A stretch of 64,000 nt of DNA from Epiperipatus broadwayi (lineage: Eukaryota > Onychophora > Udeonychophora > Euonychophora > Peripatidae): contig JAQFVV010006203.1 in the NCBI GenBank assembly GCA_028023455.1, forward strand, positions 5,982,821-6,046,820, given 5' to 3'. Each line of letters starts with the position of its first letter. Position 1 is the first letter of the stretch. The notes below the pieces were generated by a model. The model saw nothing but the letters and a program-made list of their open reading frames with translations. It made no database searches and was not told the DNA's origin. Shown in pieces: positions 34,569-46,040 of this stretch. Both the position numbers and the translations under genes were made by a program.

Positions 34569-34912
34569 ATTTGTAAATGTTAAGAAGTTTATATACTGAA
34601 GAAGGAAGAAAGGAGGAGATAAAAATTGCAATGTTTGTATCTGATCTACTTACCTTGCTTAATGTTAAATGAAAATGCGGTCATGCTTTCTCATTTAATT
34701 GCATCACGATTAATATACAAGTTCAGTTAGCATCTCTTCTGCTGACTCCTTGAAATTTTCAACAGATTTAAACTGCTTTTAGAATTTACTGCCATCTTGA
34801 TGATTGAGAGTTGATATATATATACATAGTATAAATGACAAAAAAAAAAAATCCTTACCATTCCATGATTAGAAGACAATGTAGATAAATTGATGTAAAT
34901 CTAATTCAAGAA

Positions 34913-35110
34913 TTAAATAATAATAAATTCAGTGAGTCCATAGCATGCAAATATTTTTGTTAGCTGGGTTTTTCTTTTTAAAGTAGGAATTTTACACTGG
35001 CCAATTATTCGACAAAGTGTGAGATGGCATTCATAACTGCCAAAACGTATTTTCCATGGATTAGACTTGCTTGGTCCAAATATATGGAATTTCAAAGATC
35101 ATATTACTTG
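34913..35110 (-). pseudogene. Possible Ty3/gypsy gag fragment
   Basis: The minus-strand frame SLKFHIFGPSKSNPWKIRFG followed by SYECHLTLCRII resembles the 'LPxFxPxxPxLWFxQxExxFxxxxI' start of arthropod gypsy-type gag proteins: proline/aromatic order, tryptophan and the later hydrophobics fit. Only about 35 residues match and no protease, RT or LTR is seen nearby. It may equally be chance, so confidence is low. Confidence 0.35.
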
Positions 35111-37849
35111 GTGTCAGGGTATATACTTTTTCTTAATCTGTTGTTAATTACATTTCTTAGCAAAATTCCTCTAAATTTCTATTCAGATTCTTGGTTGAAT
35201 ATCATGAGTTAGCTCCAGAGTTTTATTTTTCCATTTGAAGAAATGGCCATCAAATCAATCATGAATAAACCCTCTCTTGAAATTACTTTCATTATATTTT
35301 CAGAACACAATATTATTTGGATGATTAGTGGTTCAATCTGGTCTGTCTCATTAAAAGATTTACCAAAAAGTTAATGACAGTGCTACAGATAACAGTGGAA
35401 TAAGGATGTAGAATTAATTAAAACTAACTTCTTCAAGAGATTTATTCATGTCAGGTATTCTGAATAAGAAATAGGATTAGTTCTCCCTTTCTGCATACCA
35501 TTTCAAAATCATAAGCTGGCAATATTTTGGCTCATCATATCATATAGAGATTCCAAGGTCTTAGAAGCAATTTAGATGAGTCTGTAAAGATATTGAATGA
35601 ACTTTAATAGAAATACTGATGTAATGTCTTCACCTGTACATAATTGCCTTTTTTTTTTTTCAAATGACTTCCTGCAATGAAACAGACATATGAAGTATAT
35701 ACATTGTTCCTATCCTATGTATGCATAGTTAAGTATCACATTATATCACAGCATATTAACATCCTATTTTATTTAACTTATACATTAAAAATTTAATGAA
35801 GGGAGCCATATTGAAGAAAAGCAAATGTGGATTGGAGATTGATAATGTAACGATTGGGGAAGTGGGAACTCTTACTCTACCTGCCTTACAGGGTGCCACT
35901 GGGCCATTTGAACCTGGAAAATTTATATAGTAGGCAAATACTTCTTTGTAAGATTCCATTTTATTCGACCGATATACCCTAGTCACTAAGATTTAATGAT
36001 ATGTACTTTTAAACACACTTTTAATAAAGAAAAAAGATAAAATAAGCCACTACCAGTAATTATCACACAAACATTTATTTACACACATACATAATTTGAG
36101 AATTAAATTAACATTGCTTTAGATTTTATTATTATTTTAAACTGAAATTATTTTATTTTAGTAAGTTCGCACAGATGGACATTTTGATAAATGTAAATAA
36201 GCTATATAGATTACGTATTTATATACTCAATTCTTTCTTTTAACTCCAGGCTATAAGTTCGCGTCCAAACCAGTGCCAGCTTATTGATATACCGATGTGA
36301 TCAAACCATGCTGACAGAATGTGCATCTGCAGTATGATATCATTTTTAAAAAAAGAATGACCAACGTCCAGTACAGGAATGTGCATCTGTCTGATGAGGT
36401 AATCCATTTGGAAAATATATATATTAGACATGCTCTATAATGGGGGGTTGCAATCTTGGCCATCTTACTATCACCACCCAGAGCATAAGGAGATCAATGG
36501 TGCAGGGAATACATTTATGTCCACTGGAAACATGATGGCTATACTTTTGGCCATGCATTCAATTGGGTATAGTGCCCTGATGCTAACATGGTACAAGGGA
36601 ATGAGAATCCAATGCACCTCCTCACATCACATTGACATAAAACACCATACATCTATCTACCAGCACCGAGACAAATAGTCTGAAATTAACCCACTTAAAC
36701 TAACATAATTTTACAAATCTATGCAGCCATTTATGCACATTTTTAAATTTAATACAAATTAATAATTTAGTTAAACAAAACAACAAAACCATAAAATAAA
36801 TTATAACAGAAAAGTGAAAAATGAAAATGATTGATTAGCAAACTTAATACATAAATAAAAAGATTATTAACTGACTTAGAGTCCTATTGCTGATCAGATA
36901 AGAGTTCACTTAATTACAGTTTTTATGAATTAAACACTTATTGAAGAGATATTTAAAAGGTTCAATTGATAAAAGTTAACTTTCCGTGGTAGATTTGAAG
37001 TTCGCCTTATCCATGATGCATTGCACCCATCCACTCAAAGTCCATTTAATAATTCTATCATTTCTGGGAAGACTGGTCCATTGTTTGCTGCCTTTCAGTA
37101 ATCATCAATTTAGGAGACTGCCTCAGCTGGAGCATAATAGGAAAGTAAATCATTGCAAAACCCTTATATTTCGGGGTCCACGATGCAGTACATGAATCAA
37201 CAGTTACTTCATTTTCTCAGTGAGTAAAAAAGCTGTAATAATATGATATTTTCATCTTTTATAATTTTTGGCATCTTTTATCACAAATTCATTGGATCGA
37301 TCACAAATGACATTTTTTTTTCTTATTGTTCCTGATGTTTTCCTTTCTGGCCCATGCATGGCTTGGTGCTTGCATTGGTCGATCTGCTTCAGAGTGGTAA
37401 ACACAAACTTTAATTTTTATCTCTTATCTGACCATTACATTACTAAGTGCCCAAGGACTCGTTTGCTTTAGATCCAATTATATTTTAACAGCACAATCAC
37501 TTGCATTTTAAGATTCAAATATGACTTTTGAATTGAAACTAATTAACATTTTTCTTTTTCATTACTTTTAACAAAAATGCTAATCTTTAGATCTGTACTT
37601 TTTTTTTAAACTTTATTTTAAATAATTTTTTTAATAGTTTTCCATCTGTGCAATTATATATATGTTAAAATAACTATTTTAATTTTCTTTTAGGTTTTAA
37701 AAAAAAATTAATTTTATTTACGATTATTTTCCCCTTTTATTTTAATTTTAAAATAATGTAATGCCATATATATACCATTACAATAGAAAGACAATAATCA
37801 ATTTTATGTAAGCTAATGTTATAATATTACAAGATATCATAAAACTTCA
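35111..37849. other. Intron sequence with unclassified moderate-GC patches
   Basis: Patches at 35756-35990, 36240-36680 and 36980-37200 are less AT-rich than average and have short open frames on both strands with no recognisable motif. They are probably old transposon fragments. Confidence 0.4.
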
Positions 37850-38132
37850 CAGAGGTGATGTGTTGCACTATAACTTCTCCTTATTTGGAGTTAAGCATCT
37901 CTTAGCCACTATGCCCAGAGAAACCTGTTAGCCACTTTACCCTCCAATTCCATTCCCCGCCCAAAGTTTTTCCCGTATATTTCTCTACCCTGCTCCACCC
38001 CATTTTGACAACATAATCTTTGTCAACTCCACAGCCTTTATATTTAAATCCCCCTTATCTCTTCCCAAACCCAGCATAAAAACGGAAGAACCCACTTTCT
38101 GTATAATCACTTTGTTTACATTTATTCTTCCA

Positions 38133-38348
38133 TTACATTATTTGTAATCTTTCTGTCTGCAGGTATTTATATTCAATTAACAGATGCCTAATATTTTCTA
38201 TGCTAACCTTACACAATTTGCAGACTAAATCACCCACATTTTTCCATTTATGTGTATGTTCTCTTGTTGCTAAAGATCTTATTTGAGCCTTAAATAGTAA
38301 ACTACTTTCCTTGCTGTTATCATAAATTAACTCACACCCAATATTCAT
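38133..38348 (-). pseudogene. LINE C-terminal zinc-finger-like fragment
   Basis: This open minus-strand stretch belongs to the end of the LINE at 37850-43640. It encodes SSLLFKAQIRSLATREHTHK, then WKNVGDLVCKLC and an ENIRHLLIEYKYLQTER tail. C-x-x-C followed by a histidine after about 12 residues is the usual C-terminal signature of reverse-transcriptase LINEs ('CxLC...E...H.L..C'); the last cysteine is replaced here. Dead relic. Confidence 0.65.
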
Positions 38349-39739
38349 TTATTTCTTTAAATATTTAAACACTTTTTACTCTCCCAACTCCCTATTCTTT
38401 ATTAATGCATCTATTCTTCGAACTCATTCCTTGCCACTACAATACATAATCATCTCATCTTTTGTATAAGTATACGGACACAAATTCTTTATCAAAATTT
38501 TCTGCATACCATACTACTTTTCTCAACCATCTCGTTGCCTATTCTTTATTCATAACCCAATTAAATACTATTTTGGCTATTTCTCTTATTATCAGATCTT
38601 ATTATCAAACTGCAATCTACCAAACATTTTCATTTTTCTTTTTGCATCTCACATATAAAAACTTGACCATCCCATTTCTCCTTGAATTGTCTCCTTTGCC
38701 GTTCACAGCTACTCCCTTCTATATAATTCTTGTTACATCATATTTATATGAAAATCCTGTTAATTTCTTTATCAATCCCTTTCTCTTTTCTTTGCTACAT
38801 TTATCATTTTTTTCTCCCATTCATCCAAGCAATTTCTCTGATTACTTAAGATGATTCCCAAATCACCACACTTTATATCCCCCAATAAAAATTCTGTTTT
38901 CTCTTTCCCCAGTAGTAATCATTAATACTTTTAATTTTTCTTCATTTCTTTATCCACTCTTGCACATGTCCTCAGTATAACTTCCATATCTTCCCTTCTT
39001 CTGTGCACAAGAAGACATCATTTGCAAATAAAAGACCTGATAATGTATATATTCCCTTGCCACCTATTAATAGTATCACTACCCATCTTCTTATTCTTTC
39101 CATTGCTTCCTTCATTTCTGTCAAATACAACAAAAACAAAATAGGTGACATTGGGCTTCCTTCCTTAGTCCCACCCCATTTTAACTGATTCTATATTCAC
39201 TAATTGATAAATATAGTAATTATTTTCATACAATCTCTTAATAAGTTCCACTAAAGCTCCATCCAATCCCAAATTTACTAAACTTACCCATAATCTATTT
39301 CTATTTACTCTATCATATGCTTTCTCTATATCTATAAAAATCATATATCACTGTCTACCTGTATTTCAACTCAATATTTATAAGTTGTGTAACTACAAAT
39401 GAATTATCTCCTATATGCCTATCCAATCAAAAACCTCCTTGCATTTCTCCCACTATATTATTTTCTTCCATCCATTTTGTGACCCTTCCAGTGACTATAT
39501 ATGCGAAAACTTTATATAACACTAACATTACTGCTATCGGTCTGAATTTTAAATAGTAGCCTAAATCTTGTATTACTCCAACTATCCGGAAAATCTCTCT
39601 TCTATGCCATCTTATTAAAACATGATAATAGGTTTAATTTTTCCTTATGTCCTAAAGTCAGTACCATCTCTGCTGCGTACCCATCTAACCCTCTTGCCTT
39701 TCCACTTTTCAATTTTTTCCCTGCCTCATTCAGTTCATT

Positions 39740-40720
39740 TTCTGTGAACCTAATTTTGCATCATGCAAGAAATGCAACAACATTCCAACCTAACCATCAA
39801 CTCTACATGGGAACATGACTTCAAGAGATTGACATATCTGGACTTAAGGCTACTTCGAATAGAAAAAAACATAAATTATTCGATGATCATAAAGCCGCTT
39901 GAAATAACAGTTTTTATCCATCCTAATTCCAATTCTCTGAACTCACATAAAAATGCATTCTTATATAGAAATATGCACCTGTGCAAATTCGAATCAGACA
40001 GGAAAGATAATATCTTTCTCTACACTAAGAATTTATTAAAAGCAGGTTTTAAATACAAAACCATCTTTAACAAAATTAAACATTTTTACAATAGAATTAC
40101 AAGCAATAGTAGAAACCTCAACTTTCCATATTTTACCCTTCCTCACAACCCCAAAATCTCTAACCAACTAGTTAAATCATCTATCAAATTTCGAATCACT
40201 TTTATCCAACCCCTTGCACTAATCGTCTCATTAACAATTCGAAGGACAAAATTTATCCTATTCAAACCCCCCAAGTCGTTTATAGTATCTCATGCCCTCA
40301 ACCCGGGTGCCGAGCCATTTACTACGGTGAGACTAAAGCCAGTATTATCAATAGAACCACTCAACATAAATACCCTTATAAAAGAGCACAGAAAGATAAT
40401 GACATAGATAAAGACAATTCTTCAATATTTCTAGAATATTCCAAGAAAACCTGTCATATATTTGAACTATCCAACCATAGAATAGTATGCATATAAAAAA
40501 AATGACAGCAAACGAAAAATCAAAGAGCCATACTTTATTACTAGTAATAACAATTCCATCAACAGACGCAACACATACTTCGATATTTCCAAATGCTGGG
40601 CTAATTAAATAATTTGCTTATAGTTTGCATATCATCACTTACCATCACTTACTCATTATTCTGCACCATTTATCACTATGGCTATGAATATGAGGCAACC
40701 CACCTTGAAAGCGCTTAACA
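39740..40720 (+). mobile_element. Penelope-like element inserted in a LINE (PLE-3)
   Basis: A plus-strand PLE 3' half lies inside the minus-strand LINE of 37850-43640. The LINE's reading content is interrupted at about 39745 and resumes at about 40720. The PLE encodes the RT tail and a frameshifted GIY-YIG nuclease. Near its end it carries the GAAAGCGCT block (40707-40715) seen in the other PLE termini. Exact ends and target duplication were not resolved. Confidence 0.7.
39763..40620 (+). pseudogene. PLE-3 RT tail and GIY-YIG nuclease, frameshifted
   Basis: Bases 39763-40260 are open and encode LTYLDLRLLRIEKNINYSMI and IIKPLEITVFIHPNSNSLNS, the post-palm RT segment shared with PLE-2 (IDYSIIVKPLGINGYLHP), then FLYRNMHLCKFESDRKDN. 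After a frameshift near 40260-40300 another frame reads CRAIYYGETKASIINRTTQH and KYPYKRAQ, the GIY-YIG core. Further shifts lead to ILRYFQMLG near 40580. The shared residues place PLE-1, -2 and -3 in related families. Not functional. Confidence 0.75.
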
Positions 40721-41814
40721 ACTTTTGTATAGACTTATAAGAATAATTATTAAAGCTTCTCTTTCCAGTGCCTCACATGCTTCTAATTTTATATGCTTTT
40801 ACGTTTGTTATCATCTGTCCTTCACATCTAACATCTTTTCTACAGCCACTACATATTTATATAAGATTGTCTCTAATTCTTCTTTAGAGCTTCACTCTAT
40901 TCCCTTATCATCTAGTAATATTATTTCTCTCTCTCCTACATTCCTTTTTTTAATGTATTTACCAAACTTTTTTACTCCTAATTCTTCCACTTTTATTAAT
41001 ATCCTCCAACAATTTACTATTAATTTCATTCTCTCAATATAATTATCTAATTTAGCCAACTTCTTTTTTTTTTTTTAAATATTTTCCCATTTAACATCTT
41101 TTTCACTTTATTTTTAATAGCATACGTTTATTCTCTGCATGCTTTTTCACTCTCTTTTACACTTTTACTAACTTTCACTTTTCTATTACTTTTATTCTTC
41201 TGAATATTCTCACCAGATTTGCCACTTTTTATATTTCACCACACCAGTCCTTATATTCATCCCCAACCAACTCTTTCCTGATTTCTTCAACTATTATTTT
41301 ATATTCTTATAACTTAGTCTTATCATTCATTCTCCATCCACATCTTTCACTATCCTTTCTATTTTTATTACTATTTTCCATCACATTACTAACCATTTCT
41401 ATTATAAAGAAATTATGATCCCTATTACATACTCTCTCTTCATTATCAAACACTTGAATTTTCTGTACTTTATTCACTTCCTCTAAGCTGGATTTAAAAG
41501 TGTTTTTGTACAGTGAATCAAATCTAAGTACTGAAAAAAAGTTATATAAAAGCCAATGAAAATGAATTGTCTCTTTCTCTAGCCATACATAATCTATTGT
41601 GTGAAATATATTATTTCTAGACCATGTGCATTGTCCCTCATAAATATTTGATAAAATTTCCAATGCTCAAATTCACTCTCTGACAAAAACTCTTCAAAAG
41701 CCATCCATTCTTATTACTTACATCAACAATTTCTTCAATATGGCCATTCATATCCCCTATAATCATTATTCTCTTCCTCTTTTCTTTGAAACGCTGTATC
41801 TCCAGAGGTTATAT

Positions 41815-42125
41815 ACACTATAGCCATCATCTATTCTTGTTTTCCCAACCTTATCTCAAACCACAAATGTTCTTAACATTTAACAGTATTTAAATATTTT
41901 TTTCACATAACTCCTATACCACTATCCTTTTTTCTTTTATATTTATACCCTGCCAAATCTAGTGCCTATATACCTATAGTCACCATCCATTCTTGTCTTC
42001 CTAATCTTATCTCAAACCACAAATGTTCTTGACATTTAACAGTATTTAAATATTTTTTCATGTAACTCCTATACCACCACTCCTTTTTCCTTATTATATT
42101 TATACCCTGCCATACCAAGTCTTCC
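41815..42125. repeat. 156-bp tandem duplication in LINE endonuclease region
   Basis: The block beginning TTATCTCAAACCACAAATGT at 41851 recurs at 42007, and the similarity extends over the whole 156-base period (for example TTTAACAGTATTTAAATATT in both). The copies differ at scattered sites. It duplicates part of the APE endonuclease coding region. Confidence 0.85.
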
Positions 42126-42827
42126 AGTATAGGTTCTCCTTCTCCTAGATGTGTTTCCATTACTGCTAGCACCTCAAGCTCTTCATTTTTAAATGCTTTG
42201 TTTAATTCCAGCCATTTTCCGGTCTCCTGCTATCTTGCATATTCAAATATCCAATTTTAACAATTTCTTCTTTCCTAACTACTCTTTTATAAATTCTTTT
42301 AACTCTTTCTTCTCTGTTTATATCTATATATAGCTTGCTTGCTATTAATTTTGCAGATCCATTCCCTTTCCACATCTACATTTATATCTAAATCAGGTAC
42401 CCTTTGTCTAGTTTTTACGTCCCATCCATTCTTCTTCTTACTGATAACTCTGCAATTTAAAACCCCACCCCCTTTTATAAATTTCCCAAACTATATTCTT
42501 TATAAATCACTCTCTCTAAAACTTCAACTTACTTGTTTTACTAAATGCAATCCATCTTTACTTTGATAACTTCCTCTTACTAATAAAAAAAAAAAACCAC
42601 ATCCACAAATGTATCATTTCTCTCACACAATTTTTCAATCTCTCATTTATAGAACTATCCAACATATACCTATTGTCAAATCTTGCTAATAATCCAACAA
42701 CTATTCCTATTCTTCCTTTAATTTTACTCAAATTACTACTCAATTCTGTGAACCCATCCATTATTCTCTCCGATAACTCTAACAAATTATTTCCCTACCA
42801 TAACATACACATATCCACTCCCTTATT

Positions 42828-43240
42828 TCTTTATCTTATCTGTAACATACCTAATTCTAGATACAGGCAGAGATATTATTACATACCTGTTTCTATTTTT
42901 CCTTGCAATTTTATCTCCACATTCTCTAATTAGCAAATCTCCTATCAATATTATCTCATAGTTTACTTTCCCTACTTCATCCGTAACATTCTCTGCCACA
43001 TTCTGGACTTCCTTATCTACCTCTACTCTCATTTCTTTACTTTATCTGTATCACTCCTAATTCTAGCTCCAGGCAGAGATATTATTACATACCTGCTTCT
43101 ATTTTTCCTTATTGCAATTATATCTCCACATTCTCTTATTTGCAAATTTCCTATCAATACTGTCTCCTAGTTTACTTTCCCTACTTTATCCATAACATTT
43201 TCTTCCACCTTCTAGACTTTATCTATTTCTTCCTTATCAA
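42828..43240. repeat. 206-bp tandem duplication in LINE ORF1 region
   Basis: The sequence AGGCAGAGATATTATTACAT at 42865 recurs at 43071, and both copies continue through TTGCAATT...TATCTCCACATTCTC and a ...TTTACTTTCCCTAC block. The period is 206 bases. It covers the esterase-like region of the LINE. Confidence 0.85.
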
Positions 43241-43398
43241 TAATTCCTTTATCTGCTCACACTTCATCTCTAATGATTTTAATTTTGCTTCTACATCCTT
43301 TACCCCTTTCTCTATCTTACTCATTCTTTGGCTAACCATCTCCATTGCACTACTTATTTTTTCATCCATATCTCTTGTCACTCCACTAAAAACATACT

Positions 43399-43640
43399 CT
43401 ATCCTATCTTCATCATTACATTTTGCTCCATTTCTCCTGACTTTCTCTTTAAATTATCTACACTTAGAAACCATTTTTTCACCTCTTTTATCACATTTAC
43501 ACACTGTCTACATAACCATAAACCTATTACATCCTTTCTAATCTTATTTAAGCATTTCAAATGATAAACCTCATCACATACTATACTCTCTACCACAGCA
43601 TGTCTAATTTCTTTCTGACCATTATATATGCATTGTGCGA
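43399..43640 (-). pseudogene. LINE ORF1-like PHD-finger fragment
   Basis: The minus-strand frame, from about residue 35 of the open stretch, reads CIAQCIYNGQKEIRHAVVES, IVCDEVYHLKC, and GLWLCRQC. The spacing C-x2-4-C, C-D-x-x-x-H-x-x-C, W-x-C-x-x-C is that of a PHD finger, which some CR1/L2-group LINEs carry in ORF1. The upstream part of the same frame is read-through of the MITE at 43638-43845 and is not part of the protein. Confidence 0.6.
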
Positions 43641-43845
43641 TACAACTCTCCTTACAGTAGTGCCACTGTATCCAATATCCCCAGATTAATTTCCAGCTTA
43701 TGGCTTTCATCAATGAGGAGCCTTGAATTTGAGAGCACTGCACCTAGGATGAGTAGCACTAAATAGGGATTTTAAGCAAAAAACCCTGCATCCATTGATT
43801 ACTCTGTTTTGCACTGAGTGGTGCTACTGTATGGAGAGTTTTGTG
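43638..43845. mobile_element. MITE of the 23681 family
   Basis: Inverted ends: CAACTCTCCTTACAGTAGTG (left) answers CTACTGTATGGAGAGTTTTG (right). The interior has GGGATTTTAAGC and ATCCATTGATTACTC as in the copy at 23681. It sits at the 5' end of the minus-strand LINE. Confidence 0.7.
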
Positions 43846-44139
43846 AAAACAACTCATGAAAGCATAAAGAATAATGATAATGTTATGTTTGATAATTTAA
43901 TATCTTAAATCTCTCATTCAAAAAAAGATCTGAGTGAAAAGATGTGATTATAGAAAATGGCATATATGAAAGAACAAAGTTTATGAAAAAAAATGACAGA
44001 AAATATCTTTCTTGATATCATAGAAGTTGTCAGCTTAGATCATTTAAAAAAAAAAAGTAGATCAGGAAATCATATGGCATTCAAACACTATAATTAATCA
44101 AATGAGCTTTTATCCTGGAAGCTTTAGCTTATTAGCAGT

Positions 44140-44392
44140 ACTAAACTATACAATAGTGCCACGCAGTACAAGTCGTAGTAATCAATGGATGCAGGAAGAT
44201 TTTTGCATAAAGTCACCATCTAATGCATACTCATCCTATATCCCCAGAATAGTTTCTAACTTGTAGTTTTCATGAGTGAAAAGCATTGGATCTAAGAGCA
44301 CAGTACTAGTGGGGATTTTATGCACAAACCTTCCTACATTCATTGATTACTAAGGCTTTTACTAATTGGCACTACTGTATGGAGAATTTGCT
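44140..44392. mobile_element. MITE of the 23681 family, longer copy
   Basis: Inverted ends: ACTATACAATAGTGCCAC (left) and GGCACTACTGTATGGAGAAT (right). The subterminal parts are also inverted (AGTAATCAATGGATGCAGGA against ATTCATTGATTACT), so the whole element folds back. It carries GGGGATTTTATGCACAAACC as in the other copies. Confidence 0.7.
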
Positions 44393-45537
44393 ACTTCTAA
44401 TAACAGTTTATGTAAGCATAGAAAATGGTGATCATGATATTTTGGTGGTTTAAGCATAGGGAATGATGATCATATGAATCTTTAGCTTTTGAAACCATCA
44501 TTTTATCACATATTGCACAAAGACTGGAATCACTCATGAAGAAATTCCTATACTAATATTAGTCAATTATTTCATTAATTTTAACGTTTGCCTTTTTATT
44601 TTCAAACTTAAGACACATAATAACAAATTAAGCAATATATTTAAAAATCTCAGTAATTATGCATCAATAATTTGAAAAAAACTTTTAGGTTCTAATTAGG
44701 CTAAAAAAAATTTTTTTTTATGTATCATAGCCAAAACCAGCTAACTGATTCATATTAATCTGTAAATTAGCATCTACACATTCTTAACCTGAGGGTAAAA
44801 CAGAAACGGAAATGTGATATAAACCCACACAAACCAGCAATTGAAAAGATGGATGGAAAATGCCTTTTCTTTTACTGTACTTTCTGAGGAAGAGATCGCT
44901 GTTGGGATCTTTGCTCTATAGTGAATTACTTAAAGGCTGTTTTACCTTGTTTCTGATCAATCATGTATGTTACCAATTTACTTTATTATGAGTTGAGGTT
45001 TTATCACTCTGTATCTAAAGACATTTAGAAGAAGAAAGGAGTCGTTTTGAAGATTTATTATATATACAATGTGTTAATAAAATAATTATAAAAAAATTTT
45101 TGATCCATCCTACACATATGTATAAAAATGCAATAGTCATAAAACAAAAAAAAGATTTATATAATTGTTTTTACATACAAATAACTTAACATTTTATATA
45201 CATACAAAAAAAATTTATACAGGTTCTCAAAAAAAATCCTCTTGTAATAAATTATCAAATAGCTTTAATATACATCACAATCTTATCAAATTGAAAAATA
45301 ATCCATAAGCATATTTAAATATTATCCACAATTTATTTTAATATCTCAAAACCATGAGTTCAGTTAAAGGATGCTTTCATTAAATTGATAGTCTCAATTC
45401 CAATACTTTGTGAAAAAAAAAATTCTTTAATTATTATTTTTCCATTATTTTCAAAAATAACATTGTTGCAATACTAATTTAATTACTATTAACCTAATAA
45501 CAAACATAAAAAACAGAAAGAAGTTATTTATTAATTT

Positions 45538-45801
45538 AAAATTTATTATTTTATTAAATATTATGTTTAATTTTTATTAATAATCTTTTTAATATTTTTT
45601 GCTGTGTTATTATTATAAGTTTTAATTCCTATATGTTTAATTTTGTTTTCAATTAATTTTTTTTTTTCTTGTCGAAATCAAACTGTTTAATTGAAAATAA
45701 AATATATAGTAAAAAAAACTTATAATAATAACATAGCAAAAAATATAAATAAGACTATTATTAATAAGTTAAATAGAAAATTTGATAAAATAATAATTTT
45801 A
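45538..45801. repeat. AT-rich fold-back element
   Basis: Left and right halves are inverted repeats over about 130 bases each, for example TTGCTGTGTTATTATTATAA (left) against TTATAATAATAACATAGCAA (right). There is almost no loop (centre near 45670). It is probably a MITE; no target duplication can be distinguished in this AT-rich setting. Confidence 0.75.
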
Positions 45802-46007
45802 AAGTAATATATAAAAAAAATGGAAAATATATTTGATGTATTAGATAATAAATATACAAAAAAAAATAATGTTGAAAACTGCATAAAATAGGGCACATGA
45901 GATTAAATGCAAAAAATTTCAGATAAATAATATTAAAAGCAATTACATATGTAAAACAAAAAAAAATTAATATAAGACTGAAATAACATAAATAGGTTAA
46001 AAGATCT

Positions 46008-46008
<1 letters not shown>

Positions 46009-46040
<32 letters not shown>
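46009..46040. repeat. (CT)n(AT)n microsatellite
   Basis: About nine CT units run directly into seven AT units. Confidence 0.95.

Larger units (their letters stand above)
29429..34912. other. Intron sequence (between exons 4 and 5) without a gene
   Basis: Apart from the SINE heads at 31285, 31480 and 32300 and small tandem repeats this is AT-rich filler. The region 32611-32859 has an open minus-strand frame (DQISFDKHRRVEPEAHSGFA) of better composition than its surroundings; I could not place it and it lacks good splice sites. Confidence 0.45.
37850..43640 (-). mobile_element. Decayed minus-strand LINE with PHD-like, APE and RT domains (CR1/L2-like)
   Basis: The minus strand, read 5' to 3', shows the following. 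A PHD-like cysteine block (VCDEVYHLKCLNKIRKDVIG, WLCRQC) lies at 43620-43490. A segment at 43030-42830 (EIILIGDLLIRECGDKI) resembles the SGNH-esterase-like part found in some CR1/L2 ORFs. An APE endonuclease trace lies at 42172-41970 (EVLAVMETHLGEGEPILEDL just upstream, then GLR/FEIRLGRQEWMV). RT motifs lie at 39720-39150 (KLKSGKARGLDGYAAEMV; GGTKEGSPMSPILFLLY). A zinc-like tail lies at 38348-38133 (HKWKNVGDLVCKLC). The T/C-rich plus strand reflects its purine-rich sense strand. It is full of stops and contains a PLE insertion. Confidence 0.75.

Noticed and set aside
38462-38854. 130-codon plus-strand frame (and similar ones up to 43564)
   Set aside because: These are complements of the purine-rich sense strand of the minus-strand LINE; stops are rare on the T/C-rich strand by composition.
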